DNA of 64,000 nt from Lanius collurio (Eukaryota; Chordata; Aves; Passeriformes; Laniidae): the NCBI GenBank assembly GCA_020086605.1, contig JACBWW010000002.1, positions 31,531,287-31,595,286 on the forward strand, read 5' to 3'. The notes under the pieces are model-generated. The model searched no databases, was not told the DNA's origin, and saw only the letters and a list, made by a program, of their open reading frames with translations. Below, piece after piece: positions 13,316 through 25,661 of this stretch. Both the position numbers and the translations under genes were made by a program. Numbering within the stretch: position 1 is the first letter of the stretch; each line of letters opens with the position of its first letter.

Positions 13316-14699
13316 GAGCCAGCATAGAGTTAGATTTTTGCTATTAACACTGTTTTTAAAGGTAAAATCCTGTCTGGAATGTATTTTTTATAGTCAATCA
13401 AACAATACATTTCCCTACTCAAAAAATGTTAATTTGTCCATTATGTTGGGGAAATATTTTCGTTTTGCATATCATTATAATTACAAAGATAAATTTGGCA
13501 AGATAAAATTGCAGGTGTTAGGTTATATGGTTCAGGTGAAACCCAGCAGATTCCATCAAATATGGACTGAGAAATATTTCTATATATCTAGAAACTCTTT
13601 TCAACTTATAAAAATTTCAGTTAAATTTTATTGCCTGTATCTGTTAGCTACATCTTTTTCTTCACATAAATATATTTCTTTGGCTTCTGATGGAATGGAA
13701 TCCAATTACAGGTGGATGCAATTTGAATGGATTTGGAAGGAATTCTAAAGGAACTGTCAGGTTAGATGATTCTGTAATGAATACCTGAGCCAATTTTTTT
13801 TTTCAACCTCTCTAAACTTGGAAGCCTAGAAAACAAGGTTCAGAAAGGTTTTATATCGAAAATCTTTTATCATTAAGGCAGCCATCTTTTCTGGTGCCTC
13901 TTGTCATTTGCAGAGAGATTATTTCTGGTGTGGAATCTCCTGCAGAAGTCAAACAAAAAGTCGGGCTGCAATATATATGAGGAAAAGTAAGAAAATTCAA
14001 AAAAATCAAAGGGAAGGTGAGACAGGGGCCAGGCATGAAAGAGAATGGAAATACCACTAGACGTGTATTGAGGTGGTTGAAGGTAACTAAGCAAATTAAT
14101 TGGAATATAGTATCAGTGGGCTATTTATTTTCTTAGAAATGCTGCTGTTATTTTACCCTCTTGCCCCTTTAGACTCATGAAGTGATAATCACATTTCTGG
14201 TTCTTATGCTGGAGACTGGGAATAGAAGAAAATGTCTCAGAAATGAGGATAGGAAGAAAGGAAGTGGAGATAAAGACTCATTATGAAAACTAAACTTTGA
14301 GAAAAAGCAGAGTCAAAAATTCTGGAGACAATAAAATATATATGTATAGATATGTATATCTGAGGAATTTATTTTTATACATTTTTTGTTTCATTGTTGT
14401 GTCCCTGCCTTTGTTTTATAATTAGCATATTTAACATGATAAATACAAGGAGGTATTTATAAAAACTCTTCCATCATGGGGTTTTATTTCTTCTTGAAAA
14501 ATTGTATGAGGTATTGGACTCGGAGGAGGAGATAGTGTTCAGTGGTGGAATTATCTGAATTGTCTTTATTGGAGAGTGAGCAAGAATAGTGACTTACTTC
14601 ATCAGGCCACCACATGGAATGAACTACTGGTTTTATGTCATATAACAGTCCTAGCCAGGTATGCTAATGTCTGTGGAGACCTCTGAGTCATGAGCTTTG
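13316..14699. other. Unassigned AT-rich sequence
   Basis: AT-rich DNA. A plus-strand frame of 136 codons at 13338-13748 has very biased composition (rich in F, Y, K, I) and no domain, so it is best read as chance. A possible CR1 tail relic at about 13728-13785 was considered but is too weak. An AT dinucleotide-rich patch lies near 14335-14360. Confidence 0.55.
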
Positions 14700-15455
14700 A
14701 TTACAATAACTCCATGTAGCAGTATGGGCTTGAGGTGGACTGGCTGGTAAGCTACCACCCAGCAGGGAAAGACCTGGAGGTGTTGGTTGACAACAACTGA
14801 ACATGAGCCAGCAGCATGTGCCCAGGTGGCCAAGAAGGCCAAAGGCATCCTGGTCTGTATCAAGAATAGCATGGCCAGCAGGACCAGGGCAGCGATTATC
14901 CCCCTGTTCTCAGCATTGTGAGGCCACACCTCAAGCCCTCTGTCCAGTTCTGGGTCCTTCACTTTAAAAAGGATATGGGAGATACTGGAGCATGCCCAGT
15001 GAAGGACAACAAGGCTTGTGAGAGGTCTCAAAAACATATCCTATGAGGAAGAGCTGAGGGAGCTGGGTTTTCTTAGTCATGAGGAGGCTCAGGGGGGACC
15101 TCATCACTCTCTACAACTCCCTGGAATAAGGGTGTAGTGAGGTGAGGACTGATCTCTTCTATTGTGCCTGCAGTGAGAGGACCAGAGGAAATGGCCTTAA
15201 ACTGAGACAGGAGATTCAGATCAGATATTAGGAAAAAAAAAATTCATGATTAGGGTGGTCAGGCATTGGAAAAAGTTGCCCGGGGAGGTGGTGGTGTCAC
15301 CATCCCTAGAGGTGCCTAAGAGGTCCCTGGATCTGGCACTGGATGATGTGGTATTAGAGATTTGGAGGTTACAGTGGCAGAGCTGGGTTGGTTGATGGTT
15401 GGACTGGATGATCTTAAAGGTCTCTTCCAACCTTGATGATTCTATGATCTATGAT
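14700..15455 (+). mobile_element. CR1 LINE, 5'-truncated with intact 3' tail
   Basis: A plus-strand CR1 copy of about 750 bp covering the C-terminal third of ORF2 and the 3' UTR. The order matches CR1: 'gggaaagacctggaggtgtt', 'aacatgagccagcagcatgt', 'gtggccaagaaggccaaagg', the 'ccagttctgggtcc' region, 'agggagctgggttttc', the 'ggaaatggccttaaactgag' segment, 'gggaggtggtggtgtcacca', and the end 'ttggactggatgatcttaaa'. It ends in the ATGATTCTATGATCTATGATG microsatellite-like tail at 15435-15455. Indels break the frame. The well-kept tail suggests one of the younger CR1 copies here. A different CR1 on the other strand abuts directly. Confidence 0.95.
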
Positions 15456-15525
15456 GCTGCCAGGGTAGGGCATCCACAAAATCCTGGGCAACCTATTCCA
15501 GTGTCTCACCACCCTCAATCACCTC
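15456..15525 (-). mobile_element. Short CR1 LINE fragment, reverse strand
   Basis: Reads as minus-strand CR1 3' UTR and end of ORF2. The words 'agggtagggcatcc' and 'ctgggcaacctattccagtg' followed by 'tctcaccaccctca' match the antisense CR1 pattern 'gggcatccac..ctctgggcaacctgttccagtg..tcaccaccctca'. Similarity fades after about 15525. Its own 3' tail is missing, since it begins directly after the tail of the plus-strand copy. The plus copy therefore probably inserted into it, or a rearrangement joined them. Confidence 0.75.
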
Positions 15526-18500
15526 TCTCACCCTTATGTGAGGCATTATCCTTACTCAGCTGTGTCTATGACCATAGGTAAAATACTGACATCACAAACC
15601 ATCACAATAACTCAGCATTTCCTATTCCTTGATAATCTCTGGATAATAATGTAATAATTTTGGTTTCCAAAAGATGTCTCACTTTATTTACTCCTTCCCA
15701 TTTTGTGATGTATACTTAGCCAAAGTCAATATCTATGATCAGGAGATGATGGATATTTGACATCCTTTTTGTCTACAGAATTGTCTTTCTACTGCTTAAT
15801 ATATTCAGTGGCACATTTCATATATGGCATTATTTCTTCCACAGATACAGTGGTTTATGCATGTGCCTGGGAACTGTGTTTCCCTTTGATTTATTAACTA
15901 AGCGCAAAGGCTTTGTCCTGTTATTGCTATCTTTATTCACACAAGCCTTGGCATGTTTCAGCAATTCCAGCTACAGCTCATTTAGGGCTGTTTTCTTTTG
16001 AGCCTTGTTTGTTTCACCTAATTACTTTTGCAATAAATATTTTTAGGTTTCTGACATTCATTTGTACTGGGGTAGTTTATTTTTTATGTGTTTTTATATC
16101 CTGGGTTGGTCTCCTAAGTGCATCTCCTCAGCTGTGTGCATTTAGTTTGTTCTTGAGTAATTACAGGAGACCTTCCTGAGAGGAATAAAAATATAAACAT
16201 ATGGGTGTCGTGTGAGTGGCATCTGAATGATGTGAGTGAGTAGAATATACATGTAAGGGTGGTAAGCCCAGGTGAATAACTCTATGTGGATATCCCTTTC
16301 AGATCTTGCTTCTATAATTCTTGCTCCTGCCTCATATTAATAGATTGGACTGGAGGATGCCTTGAGTTTTATTGCAAGACTACTTTTTGTCACTGTCAAT
16401 AATTTCCCAAAATTTAAAAGAAACACATTTTTTGATTCCTGTCTTGAAAAGCTGGTTTCACAGCTTGCTTTCCTAACAGGCATATAAAATGAATTCTTCT
16501 ATTGGTTCTTAGATCCATCACTGTTGATTTTCAGTTCTGAGAACTCCCCACTTCTGTCCCTAGTTAAGAGTATAAAGCAACTAGGGAACCAATTAATGAT
16601 ATTCACAGCCAGCCAAAGCCCAGAACTGTTTTCTCACAGCTCCCTTGAAGTGCCAGTGATGGCACCACACTTAGATTGTGTAGGTTTTATTTGTTAATGT
16701 CGATAAAGCCCTCCAAGAAACCTGTGCAATGAATGACAGATATGATATCTGAAGGCAGATATAAAACATTTTGTGCCTTAGCAACATGACATGGGATTTG
16801 GATTCTGAGCCCAGCTTACTACAATAAAGTTCAGGGTTTTCATAGTCAGGCATAGATTCAGGCTTGTCTTTCTCATCAAGAGAATGCCAGGGAAATACCA
16901 TTTACTATGAGTGGGCCTTATTTTCCTGCAAACCCACAGTCACTTCAAACTTTGCTGGCTGTGGAAAAGTTTGGTAATCAAAATATTACTGAACCCTTAG
17001 ACAGTGCTTTTGTGTGTTTGTATATTTTGTACATAGTCACAGAGAGCAGCAACATAATGTCTTGAGAACATGATATTCCAGATAGCCAAGCACACAACTC
17101 TTGTCAGCTCAGTTGTTGGTTTAAACCAGCATTTCACTTAATGCTGTTTGTATATTGACTGTACTTTTTAGAGGGGTATTTCTTTTGTATTCACTGTAGC
17201 TTCCACTGTCTCTTAGACATTGTTCAAATATGAAAGATGTTCCCCTAAAGAACATCCAGTATAAAGGATGAAATTGTCAATAAGTAGAGCCTGGTGGCTG
17301 CCAATATCCCTGAGGGTTCAAGAGGGAGAAGAACTTTGGTGCTGCAATGGACAGATACACAGAGCAGTAAACCCACCATGTGGAAATAGCATCATTTGTC
17401 TGTCTCTTTATCAGCTTTCTGGTAATTAGAAATCAAGTGCTTTTATCATCTGAATGTACATGTGAAGTTGGTAATGTTTGCAACTAATAAAAAATATTCT
17501 CAACAATTTTCTAGTGATAGCTCAGACTGACAGTTATGGCCAGAGGCCTCATATACAATGTGCCAGGCAAAGAGAAAATTGGAATAGTCAGGAAAAGAAG
17601 CTGCTAGAATATGACTTCTGCAGGTGATCAACCTAATGAGCATGAGGATTTTCATATAAACTGTCACCTTTTTCTGGTGCTAGTACTTGGAGCTCATGAC
17701 TCTGATTCTTGCAATTCTGCTCCTGGCTTTCATATGTGTGGTTGTATTTCTTTAATTTTGGGCAGCATTTTTGGTTTTGTTTGATTTTTTTTTTTTTTTT
17801 TTGGCTTGGCTGACTTCTTTGCAAATTACAGTAGTATTCACTTACCTTACAGAGTTACTGTAAACCTTAATTAAGCTCCCCCCTGAGCAGCTTGGAGAGG
17901 GCTGGACAAAAGCTGCTGTCGAGGTAACAGCAATTTTCTGGGACCAAGCAGAGTTGAGCAGCATGGGGTCTTTAATATCCCAGCTCTTACCTGCTGCTGT
18001 GTCAGATGAAAGGATGAGATATTAGTCTGGTAGATTAAGAGGTAGCTAGAAAAACAAGTCACATTTTCAGACTTTTTTTTTTTATAAATAGGAACCTGAC
18101 AAAATTGATTTGTTGAGTTGAAACTATGTATGCATTTGTCTATAGCTGGAAGATTCAAGCTTCATTAAAAGAATAATTAAAGAGAAAGAGTCCATTCAAA
18201 AACTAATGAGAGCTTTGTCCTTTCCAGAAGTGAACTATTTTCCTTTGTAAATGCCAGTCTATTTTGTTTCAACAAACTAAAAAGCATGCCTTCACTTTTC
18301 AGTTGAACTAACACTTTTCATTGTAACATTAACATTGTATGCCACAAACATAAGTCAAAACTATCAGCTGTATTTCTACAAGGACTTTAAATGAATGTCA
18401 TACCCTTGTGAACTTAGAGCGTGAGAGAGGCTTCACTCCAAGATTGGTACACCCTTCCCAGCAGATGAAAACAAAACTAACCTCACAAGGGGCTGTTTTA

Positions 18501-19011
18501 ATACCCTAAATGAACTTGAGATAAGCAGCAGTTGAGGGAAGCTAAATCAGTGGTTACATGACCATGTTAATCTTCAGCAGCTCCAAAACAAGCAGACTCA
18601 ACTTCATCCCCACCCCCACTGCCTGTGCTGGGTGTCATTGTCACCTTTTCCCTTGTGCCTCAGCCAGCAATGTTCAGCCTCGTGGTGATCAGAGTGGGAA
18701 AGAACCTCACTGACTTTTGTTTTACATTTGCAGGTTTGGATCTCACTTGAATCCACTGCTTTGTGTGGTTTTCTATCCGGCTGGAAGAAGAGAGGGAGGT
18801 TGAATCAGTTGGCATCAGTCACATTCTCGTTTTCAGCAAATGCCTGAAGCAGTGATGGCCTAAAAGGTCAGTAAAACCATCAAGTAAAATACTTCCAAAT
18901 TGAGTTTTATGTATAAAATGTTCATTAAAAATAAGATCTTTAAATTATTATTGATTAATGCATATATAATAGCTTTATGACATTACTCATTTCAATACTT
19001 AATTTGATTGT
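15526..19011. other. Unassigned noncoding sequence
   Basis: No gene or repeat family recognised. It contains an 18-base T run at 17785-17802. A T-rich patch near 16010-16090 and scattered short frames show no domain. Confidence 0.55.
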
Positions 19012-19037
19012 AAAAATAAATAAATAAATAAATAAAT
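19012..19037. repeat. (AAAT)n microsatellite
   Basis: About six copies of AAAT with an A-rich start and a T-rich end. It lies about 15 bases before the CR1 fragment that follows. The two may be unrelated, or the A-rich tract may have marked the insertion site. Confidence 0.9.
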
Positions 19038-19052
19038 TTTATTTCTTTGTTG

Positions 19053-19205
19053 TGGACTCCTCATCCTTCAAGGTGTTCAGGGCCAGGCTGGATGGGGATC
19101 TGAGTAACCATGGGGATCTGAATAAATCCATGGCAGGGTGTTTGGAACAGAATGATCTTTAAGGTCCCTTCCAAACTTAACCATTACAGGATCCTATGAT
19201 TCTAT
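19053..19205 (+). mobile_element. CR1 LINE 3' end fragment
   Basis: A short plus-strand CR1 tail. 'ttcaaggtgttcagggccag' and 'gctggatggggatctgagta' correspond to the CR1 stretch 'ttcaaggccaggttggatggggctttgagcaacctg'. 'ccatggcagggtgtttggaa' corresponds to 'ccatggcagggggttggaac', and 'tctttaaggtcccttccaaa' to the standard 'tctttaaggtcccttccaac'. It ends in ATCCTATGATTCTATT at about 19190-19205. 'atggggatctgaataa' looks like a partial local duplication of the neighbouring 'atggggatctgagtaa'. The rest of the element is absent by 5' truncation. Confidence 0.9.
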
Positions 19206-20160
19206 TTTCAAGTGTGCTGGAGAAACAAAAATGGTACATTTTAACATTCAGTTTTAAACCAAAATTAAATATTTCAGAAATAAGCAATGCTATGTCAGTC
19301 CTTCCAGCTCAACTGCCAAAGTAAATGAAGTTGAGGAAAACAACCAAAATTATAAGATTCTAAGCAATCATCCAAGGGTTTTTTTTCCTAAGTTCTGCTA
19401 TGCCCAGGGCAGACAAGCAGTCTTCTTACAATCTTGCAGTCACACTATTTCTGGAGGAAATAATAAAACCTCCACCTTGCTTTTACAGAAAACTGTAGTT
19501 GTGAGGTTTTACTGTTATTTAGAATCAGTAGCAAAGCAAGGGAACAAAGTAATTGAATGCTTTGCTTGAAAACAGAGATTTAAATTCCTATGTCCTTTAT
19601 CTTGAGCCCTGTAAAGCTTATTGAATCACTGAGATACAAACTCTGTTTTTTTTGTTTTGCTAGCTGCAGGTCTTTTGAGTCTGCTGTGACAGGACAGTTT
19701 GTCCTAAAGTGAGAGGCAGATGTAGAAAGAGGAAAGACAAAATGGAAGCAATATGTCATTAAGTGAATGATTCCATAAAATTTAATGGAGATGTCAGAAA
19801 AGATAGAAAATATGGAGAAAATTAGAGGCATTGTCTAGCTAGATAATCAAAGTATCTCTTACTAAAGTAAAACACTTTTCTGAAGAAGTGAAATTGGCTT
19901 CCTAATACTGAGAGCACCAAACACTTCTCTAATCAATTTAGAGGCCAATAAATAAGAATGACTGTATTATGAAAATCCAGTTGGAGCTGTAGAAATTGAA
20001 TTATTAGAAATGTTTGTAGTTTAAAACTAGATTTTGAAAGGATCTCAAGCTTAAGTAAGCCTTCAATTTATACCCCTTTTAGTAGGAGAATAGCATTTTG
20101 AAGAAGGCACACATCAGGTGTCTTTAATAGCTGTGAGGTGCTCTTTATGTGTGGTCTGTT
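19206..20160. other. Unassigned noncoding sequence
   Basis: No gene or repeat recognised. Short frames only. Confidence 0.55.
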
Positions 20161-20245
20161 CTCCATGGTAAGGGGTTATACAACGAACCACTTCCCAAGG
20201 AGATGCTGGAAGGCACTGATTCTTAGAGATGTGATTATGTCTTGT
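20161..20245 (+). mobile_element. Possible old CR1-like relic
   Basis: The string from 20161 ('ctccatggtaaggggttata') through 'gaaccacttcccaaggagat' and 'gctggaaggcactgattctt' aligns by eye to the late CR1 block 'cactgtgagggtgnt..cactggaacagnctgcccagggaggtggtggaagcac..ccctggaggtgtt'. It is short and diverged, with nothing convincing on either side. It could be an old CR1/L3 relic or a chance resemblance. Confidence 0.4.
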
Positions 20246-21686
20246 ACAGCAAATTGTTCTTATTGGTCTTCCTGCTTGCATTGGGGGTGAAACAGGCAGT
20301 GTTTAGCATCATTTGGATCATGAAGAATATTTTCTCCTCTCTCTTCATACAGGCAGATGCCCTACATGTGGAGTAAACCAAACTCTCCTTTTATCTACTT
20401 ATCATTCCCCCACTTGCTGACCTAGCTCCTGACATGGTGTTAGTCACACCATCCTACAGCTTTCCCAAATACCAGGCAGCAATTCTGATCACCTTCATGT
20501 ATGCACAGTGTGATAAAGACAAAAAATCCAAAGCATGAAAGTGTTCAACATCGATGTCTGGATGCCCTCCTCATCCCTTCATATTGTCTGAGCAGCAATG
20601 TAAGAATACAGCACACTGCAGCACCAATAACTCAGGTAATTCTTTTTATAAAACTTGAGCACATGAAAAAGACTACATTCCTCGTGTAAAAATACAGAAG
20701 TCAGTGAAGCTATCACAGTAAGCAGGTTTATTGAGACGCGTCAGTTTTGCAAGACTAAGTCAAAAAAGCAAAATTATGGATAGACACAGATATTCTCAGC
20801 AGGAAGGGACTAGAATCTCTGGAGCAATGTAAATTAAAATAAATTCTGCTTTAGCAATCAGCTAGCCATGTGTCGCTACTAACACCGAATGGAGAACTCC
20901 CATAAAGCAATTGTATCAAAGAGAAAGATACTCTGAAATTAAACTGCTGCAGAGTCTTTACAAAGAAAGGGCTTTCTGACAGCTTTGTGCTCTCTGGCTT
21001 CATTATGAAATATACAATTGGTGTGATAGGAATAATTTATTTGTTTGTACCATAGGTTTAATGAGTGACATGAGGTTAATAAAGACAAGAAAAGCAAGCC
21101 AAGATACCCCAAGCTGCTGCAGATGATGTGTCCTGTACAGCTCCTGGTGGATCTGCAACTTGTCAGGAGCAGTGGGGAAAGAGGATTCTATTAATGAACA
21201 CAAAGTCAATATTGCTCTCTTTTCATCCAATTATAGTCAGTAAAATCGTCAGGGTTATGAATGTTTGAAGACACAGCTGGTGCTTTGACTTCTTCAAGGA
21301 GAAAATTTTTCCTGACTTACACTTCCATTCTTGTCAGGCCATCTGAATTATTCTGCACTGGCAGTGATATGAGTGGAACAGGACTCAGAGTCTGTGAGTG
21401 ACATTTTTGGAATATTCATCCTGTATTAATGTCTGAACAGCTTCATACTTGGGAGCAGTCTTATTCCAGCTTCCTCCAGTAGTACAGGTCAAAAAGCATA
21501 AATTGTCCTCTTTGTTAGTGTATTACATTATGTTTGAGGTTCTCAAACAGCTCTGCAAACCTTAAGAAGTTTCACGACCCTTCTTAATTCCTGAGAAAGC
21601 TGTGAGGAAAAAAATAGAAGCCAACATACTCAGAGGTATCTAATAGTTTTGATTACAGTCTTTCAGAGGTTTTTTGAGGTATTTTT
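20246..21686. other. Unassigned noncoding sequence
   Basis: No gene or repeat recognised. Confidence 0.55.
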
Positions 21687-21725
21687 GTTTGTTTGTTTGT
21701 TTGTTTGTTTGTTTGTTTGTTTGTT
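21687..21725. repeat. (GTTT)n microsatellite
   Basis: About ten uninterrupted GTTT units. Because the unit is four bases long, all three plus-strand frames read through as repeated F/V/C/L residues and the minus strand as N/K/Q/T. This creates overlapping open frames (21649-21910) that are not genes. Tetranucleotide runs of this purity are usually length-variable. Confidence 0.97.
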
Positions 21726-24700
21726 GAGGAATTTTTGCTTTGTACGCCAAATAGAGCTGAGGCTTGGTTACTCTTCTGTGCCACAGGATCACGAGGGGGC
21801 CTCAGCATGTGCCCAATTCTGCATGCTCCAGTCCTGTGTGCAGAGCCTGTGCTGCACACAGACTGGCTATCCTGACATGCCGAGTGCTTAATCATCTCAA
21901 TGGAGTTCAAGAGCAGCTCAGGCTGCTACACAAACAGACGAACAAGTAGTTTGTAACCGCTTCGAGGTGGTACCCTGGAGAGCTCTTCTGTTTGTGTTTG
22001 AGATTCCTTGAAGGAAAAGGTTGAGAGCTTATTAAGCCAATAGAGCAAGCTGGAACACATAGGACTAACCTAATGGTAATGCATGAAGTAATAGAGAACC
22101 CTTCAAGATTTGTGTAATCAAATTGCTGGAAATTCAACCATGATCTGAAGCCCATGGCATGGGGGCTTCTGGGAACAGTTTGGTATGGGTCATTATGATA
22201 TCCTCCTAAATGGAAAAAGTTTCCTGGACTGCAGCAATATCTGTGCTTGGTTCAGCAGAGCTATTCAATTCCTCCAGTCTACTCATCTTCTGTTCTGACT
22301 CCCCATTCCTAACCCCCAACTGAAAAATTACTTATTGGCTAGCTATGCTTGTGAATAGAAATTTCTTTTCATGATGTAATTTCTTTCTCATACCTCCATA
22401 ACTGACTTTTGAATCTCCTCTGTGAGTAATGAGCATTATCTTCTATCATCCAAATACTGATAGTTTTCATTGGGCAGTGTGATAATCATTTTATGGTCCT
22501 GGTTGCTGTGCCAGACTTAAAAAAAACAATTAAAAAAAAATCCCTTGGTCCATTTTATTCAAGGACATATTCTCATTGCAGGACTATTTTGAACAGACTG
22601 AGATAAGAATTACTTTGTTTAAGGAGGCAGTGAGAAATTGCCATTTGCAGCTGATGCTTTCCTGATATCTGAATCTTATTGTGCCTGTGGATATCATGCT
22701 CTGATACTTACAGATCCCGCTGAGTAGCAGAGTCTGACTACATGTGCTTGAATCATTGTTGAGATGTGGTTTCATATCAGTCTAGACTTAGTTTGGCTGG
22801 GGTTTCTTCATTATTTATTTATCTGCTCCTTTTCCTCATCCATAAATGGTCATCATATTCTGTTCTCACTGGTTAGTATAAAATGTGAAAACATATTTGA
22901 ATTTCTTGATGGGAGAAATACAGTTGCTAGACATGATTAACTTTCATTAAATGATGCTAAACCCCTGGTATTAGGAAGTTTACTGGAACACAGACTAATG
23001 GCAGCAAAACAGTCCTTCTTTAGGCAATATTGTCATAGCTGGAATAAATTGGTACCTTCATATGGTCACAGTGCCCACTGTGGCCATTTGAAAGGAGCTT
23101 ACTGAAGATTTCTTGTTCTTCAGAATGTGCCAGTACTACCAGAACTGTTTGTGTTCGCTCGCCATCTAACTAAATTTATGAAGTTTTGGTAAAAAGACAA
23201 GCAGTCATTTTTGCTGTGTTATGGCCACACAGTCTGTTTGACTTGTCTAAGACTCTGTTGCCTAAGGTAGGGCACTGAATCAATTGTGTATTTTGTTGAT
23301 ACAGAAGATTCATAAGATTTTGATGACTTTATGCTAACTGTGTTTTCACTCTTTCTTTCCCATTTGATACATACTGAGTTACTTGTAGAAGAATATGTCT
23401 TATCTCGGGGGCAGTAAGTAGCAATTAGCTTTCCCTTGGCTGAGATCACTGCCCTCAGAAATGGAGCAGTGCATTTCACTGAGCAGGGGAAATTGAGTTT
23501 TTTGATAGCCAGTTTTGGTTGTGATAACCACAGACCAGACCGAGATGCCCCAGTGCAATTACAAGGTAATTTGCTTCAGGCCTTATAGCTTGCTGAGTTT
23601 TTCAAATGCCAAAGAAAAGTGAGAAAAAAATGGTGTGTTAGTCCTAAAAGCATTAAGTTATTGGGATTGTTAGTGTTGCTACTGCTGTGTGCTGTTACTT
23701 ACGTAGATGAAGGTGCACATTTGTGACTTACTCTATGTAGTTTCTTCACAATCAATCTGCCTCTCTTACAGCATTCACTCAGGACTTTCTGCATCACTGT
23801 GGAAAATCAAGTCACATCTTTCTTGATAAATGTACTCTGAAGACATGCCAGGGGATACTGCTGGTGCAATGCCAAGAGTAAGTGCTTCTCCATGTAATAG
23901 ATCTGTGGCACTCCTTACCAATGGATATTGCAGGTACAAGGAGTTTAGATGGGCTCAACAAGAGATGGGAGAGGAGCTTGGCAGAGATATTCATTGGTGT
24001 TGCTATATAAACAAAATACAAAATGCACAAGAAATCCATTCACAAGTATTAGAGTAGAAAATATTATACTTGCTCATCCTGTTCTTGCTTTTCCTAGGTT
24101 TCCACTAGTGACCACTGCTGAAGACAGAAGTCTGGGCTAAGTGTGCTCTGAATCCAGGATATAGCCTGATGTTCCTTCTAGCTCCAGCCTGCCCTGTCCT
24201 GTCCTGTTCAATACATACCCAACCTTGCTCCATCCAGCTGATCAATCTCCATATCAATATTATCTTGCACTTTGTTTAACGATGGGACTTTTCTTTTACT
24301 TTTTACTCCTGTTTCAACCATTCTTATCAACATGACGCTGTTTTGTGCTTTATCCATCCATGTAGTGTCTACTCTCTAGTAATTTTTTCCCCTTTATTTT
24401 GGGAATTCTCTAAGAACTTGCTTGTTGAACACCAAAGATTATTTTCTTTCTCATAGTAATGACTTCTGACTTTTGCCTCGAACCTGTTGGTAACTCATAT
24501 ATTTTTAAAATTATTTTGATAAAAAAAAATGGTAAATTACTCTGCCATCAAAAATATATTTAATGAGTTTGGGCACTTGTAAATCACTGATCTGCATCCA
24601 CATTGCATGCACACTGCTAGAGCTGCAGTGTCTAGAAATTAATATTCTAGACATACTTTGAACAGGAAAGTAGGATTACATAGGTCACATGTTCAGATTG

Positions 24701-24734
24701 AGGCACATGAGCAAGTTACAAGAATAAGGTTGGT
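21726..24734. other. Unassigned noncoding sequence
   Basis: No gene or nameable repeat. Short frames without domains. A few A-rich tracts lie near 22519-22541. GTCCT repeats two to three times near 24195-24210. Confidence 0.55.
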
Positions 24735-25661
24735 ATTACAGAACCATTTAGGCTGGAAAAAGCCTCTGAGATCAAGTCCAATCTTTGACTGATCATCACC
24801 TTGTCAACTAGACCATAGCACTAAGTGCCATGTCCACTTGTTTCCTGAGCACCTCCAGGAATGATGACTCCACTGCCTCACAGGACAGTCAGCCCCAATC
24901 CTTGACAACCCTTTCAGTGAAGAAATTCCTCCTGATGTCCAACCTGAAGGTCTCCTGGTGCACCTTGAAGCTGTGTCCTCTCATCCCCTTGCTGGTTGCA
25001 TGGGAGAAGTCAATCCCCAGCTGGCTGCAGCCTCCTTTCAGGGAGCTGTAGAGAGTGACAAGGTCTGCCCTGAGCCTTCTCTTCTCCAGACTAAACACCC
25101 CCAGCTCCCTCAGCCACTCCTCATAGAACTTATGCTCCAAACCCCTTCACCAGCTCCATTGCTCTTCTCTGGATTCACTCCAGCACCTCAAGGTCTTTCT
25201 TGCAGTGAGGAGCCCAGAACTGGACATGGCACTCGAGGTGTGGCCTCGCCAGAGCCAAGTAGAGGGGGACAATCATTTCCCTGGTCCTGCTGGCCACACT
25301 ATTTTTTATATAAAGCAGGATGTCATTGGCCTTCTTGGCCACCTGGGCACATGCTGGCTCATGCTCAGCTGCTGTCAACCAGCACCTCTGGGTTCTTTTC
25401 TGATGGGCAGCTTTCCAGCCACTCTTCCCCCAGACTGTAGCATGGGGTGATGTGGCTCGTGCAGAACTGGGCACCTGGCCTTGCTAAACCTCATACCACT
25501 GGTCTCAGCTCACAAATCCAGGTCCCACTGCAGAGATCTCCTGTACTCCAGTAGAAAAAAACTCCCACCCCATTTGGTGTCACCCACAAATATACTGAGG
25601 GAACACTTGGTCTCCTCCTCCAGATCATCAATAATTATATTAAACAGGACTGGTCCCAGTA
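24735..25661 (-). mobile_element. CR1 LINE, long reverse-strand copy
   Basis: The longest CR1 piece in the window (about 930 bp), minus strand. Its 3' UTR is at the left ('gctggaaaaagcctctgaga', 'caaaccatg'-type region, 'gcacctccaggaatgatgac'). Then follow the antisense ORF2 blocks 'ccctttcagtgaagaaattc', 'ctcttctccagactaaacac', 'cagctccctcagccactcct', 'gagcccagaactggacatgg', 'ttggccttcttggccacctg' and 'gggcagctttccagccactc'. It ends near 'cagatcatcaataattatat' and 'taaacaggactggtcccagt', which is antisense to the RT region just downstream of the catalytic motif. The minus frame at 25175-25474 keeps the [20 protein letters not shown] block. The long plus-strand frame at 24958-25440 is antisense to the LINE and not a gene. 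The terminal tail is eroded. Confidence 0.96.

Noticed and set aside
13338..13748. 136-codon plus-strand frame
   Set aside because: Composition is that of AT-rich noncoding DNA (many F, Y, K, I) with no motif.
13728..13785. Possible CR1 tail relic
   Set aside because: Words such as 'ttagatgattctgtaat' resemble a CR1 end, but the match is too short and fits either orientation equally badly.
14651..15037. 128-codon minus-strand frame
   Set aside because: Antisense to the plus-strand CR1 copy at 14700-15455.
21649..21910. Overlapping frames with repeated FVCL or NKQT residues
   Set aside because: Produced by the (GTTT)n microsatellite, which is open in every frame it is read in here.
24958..25440. 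160-codon plus-strand frame
   Set aside because: Antisense to the minus-strand CR1 copy.
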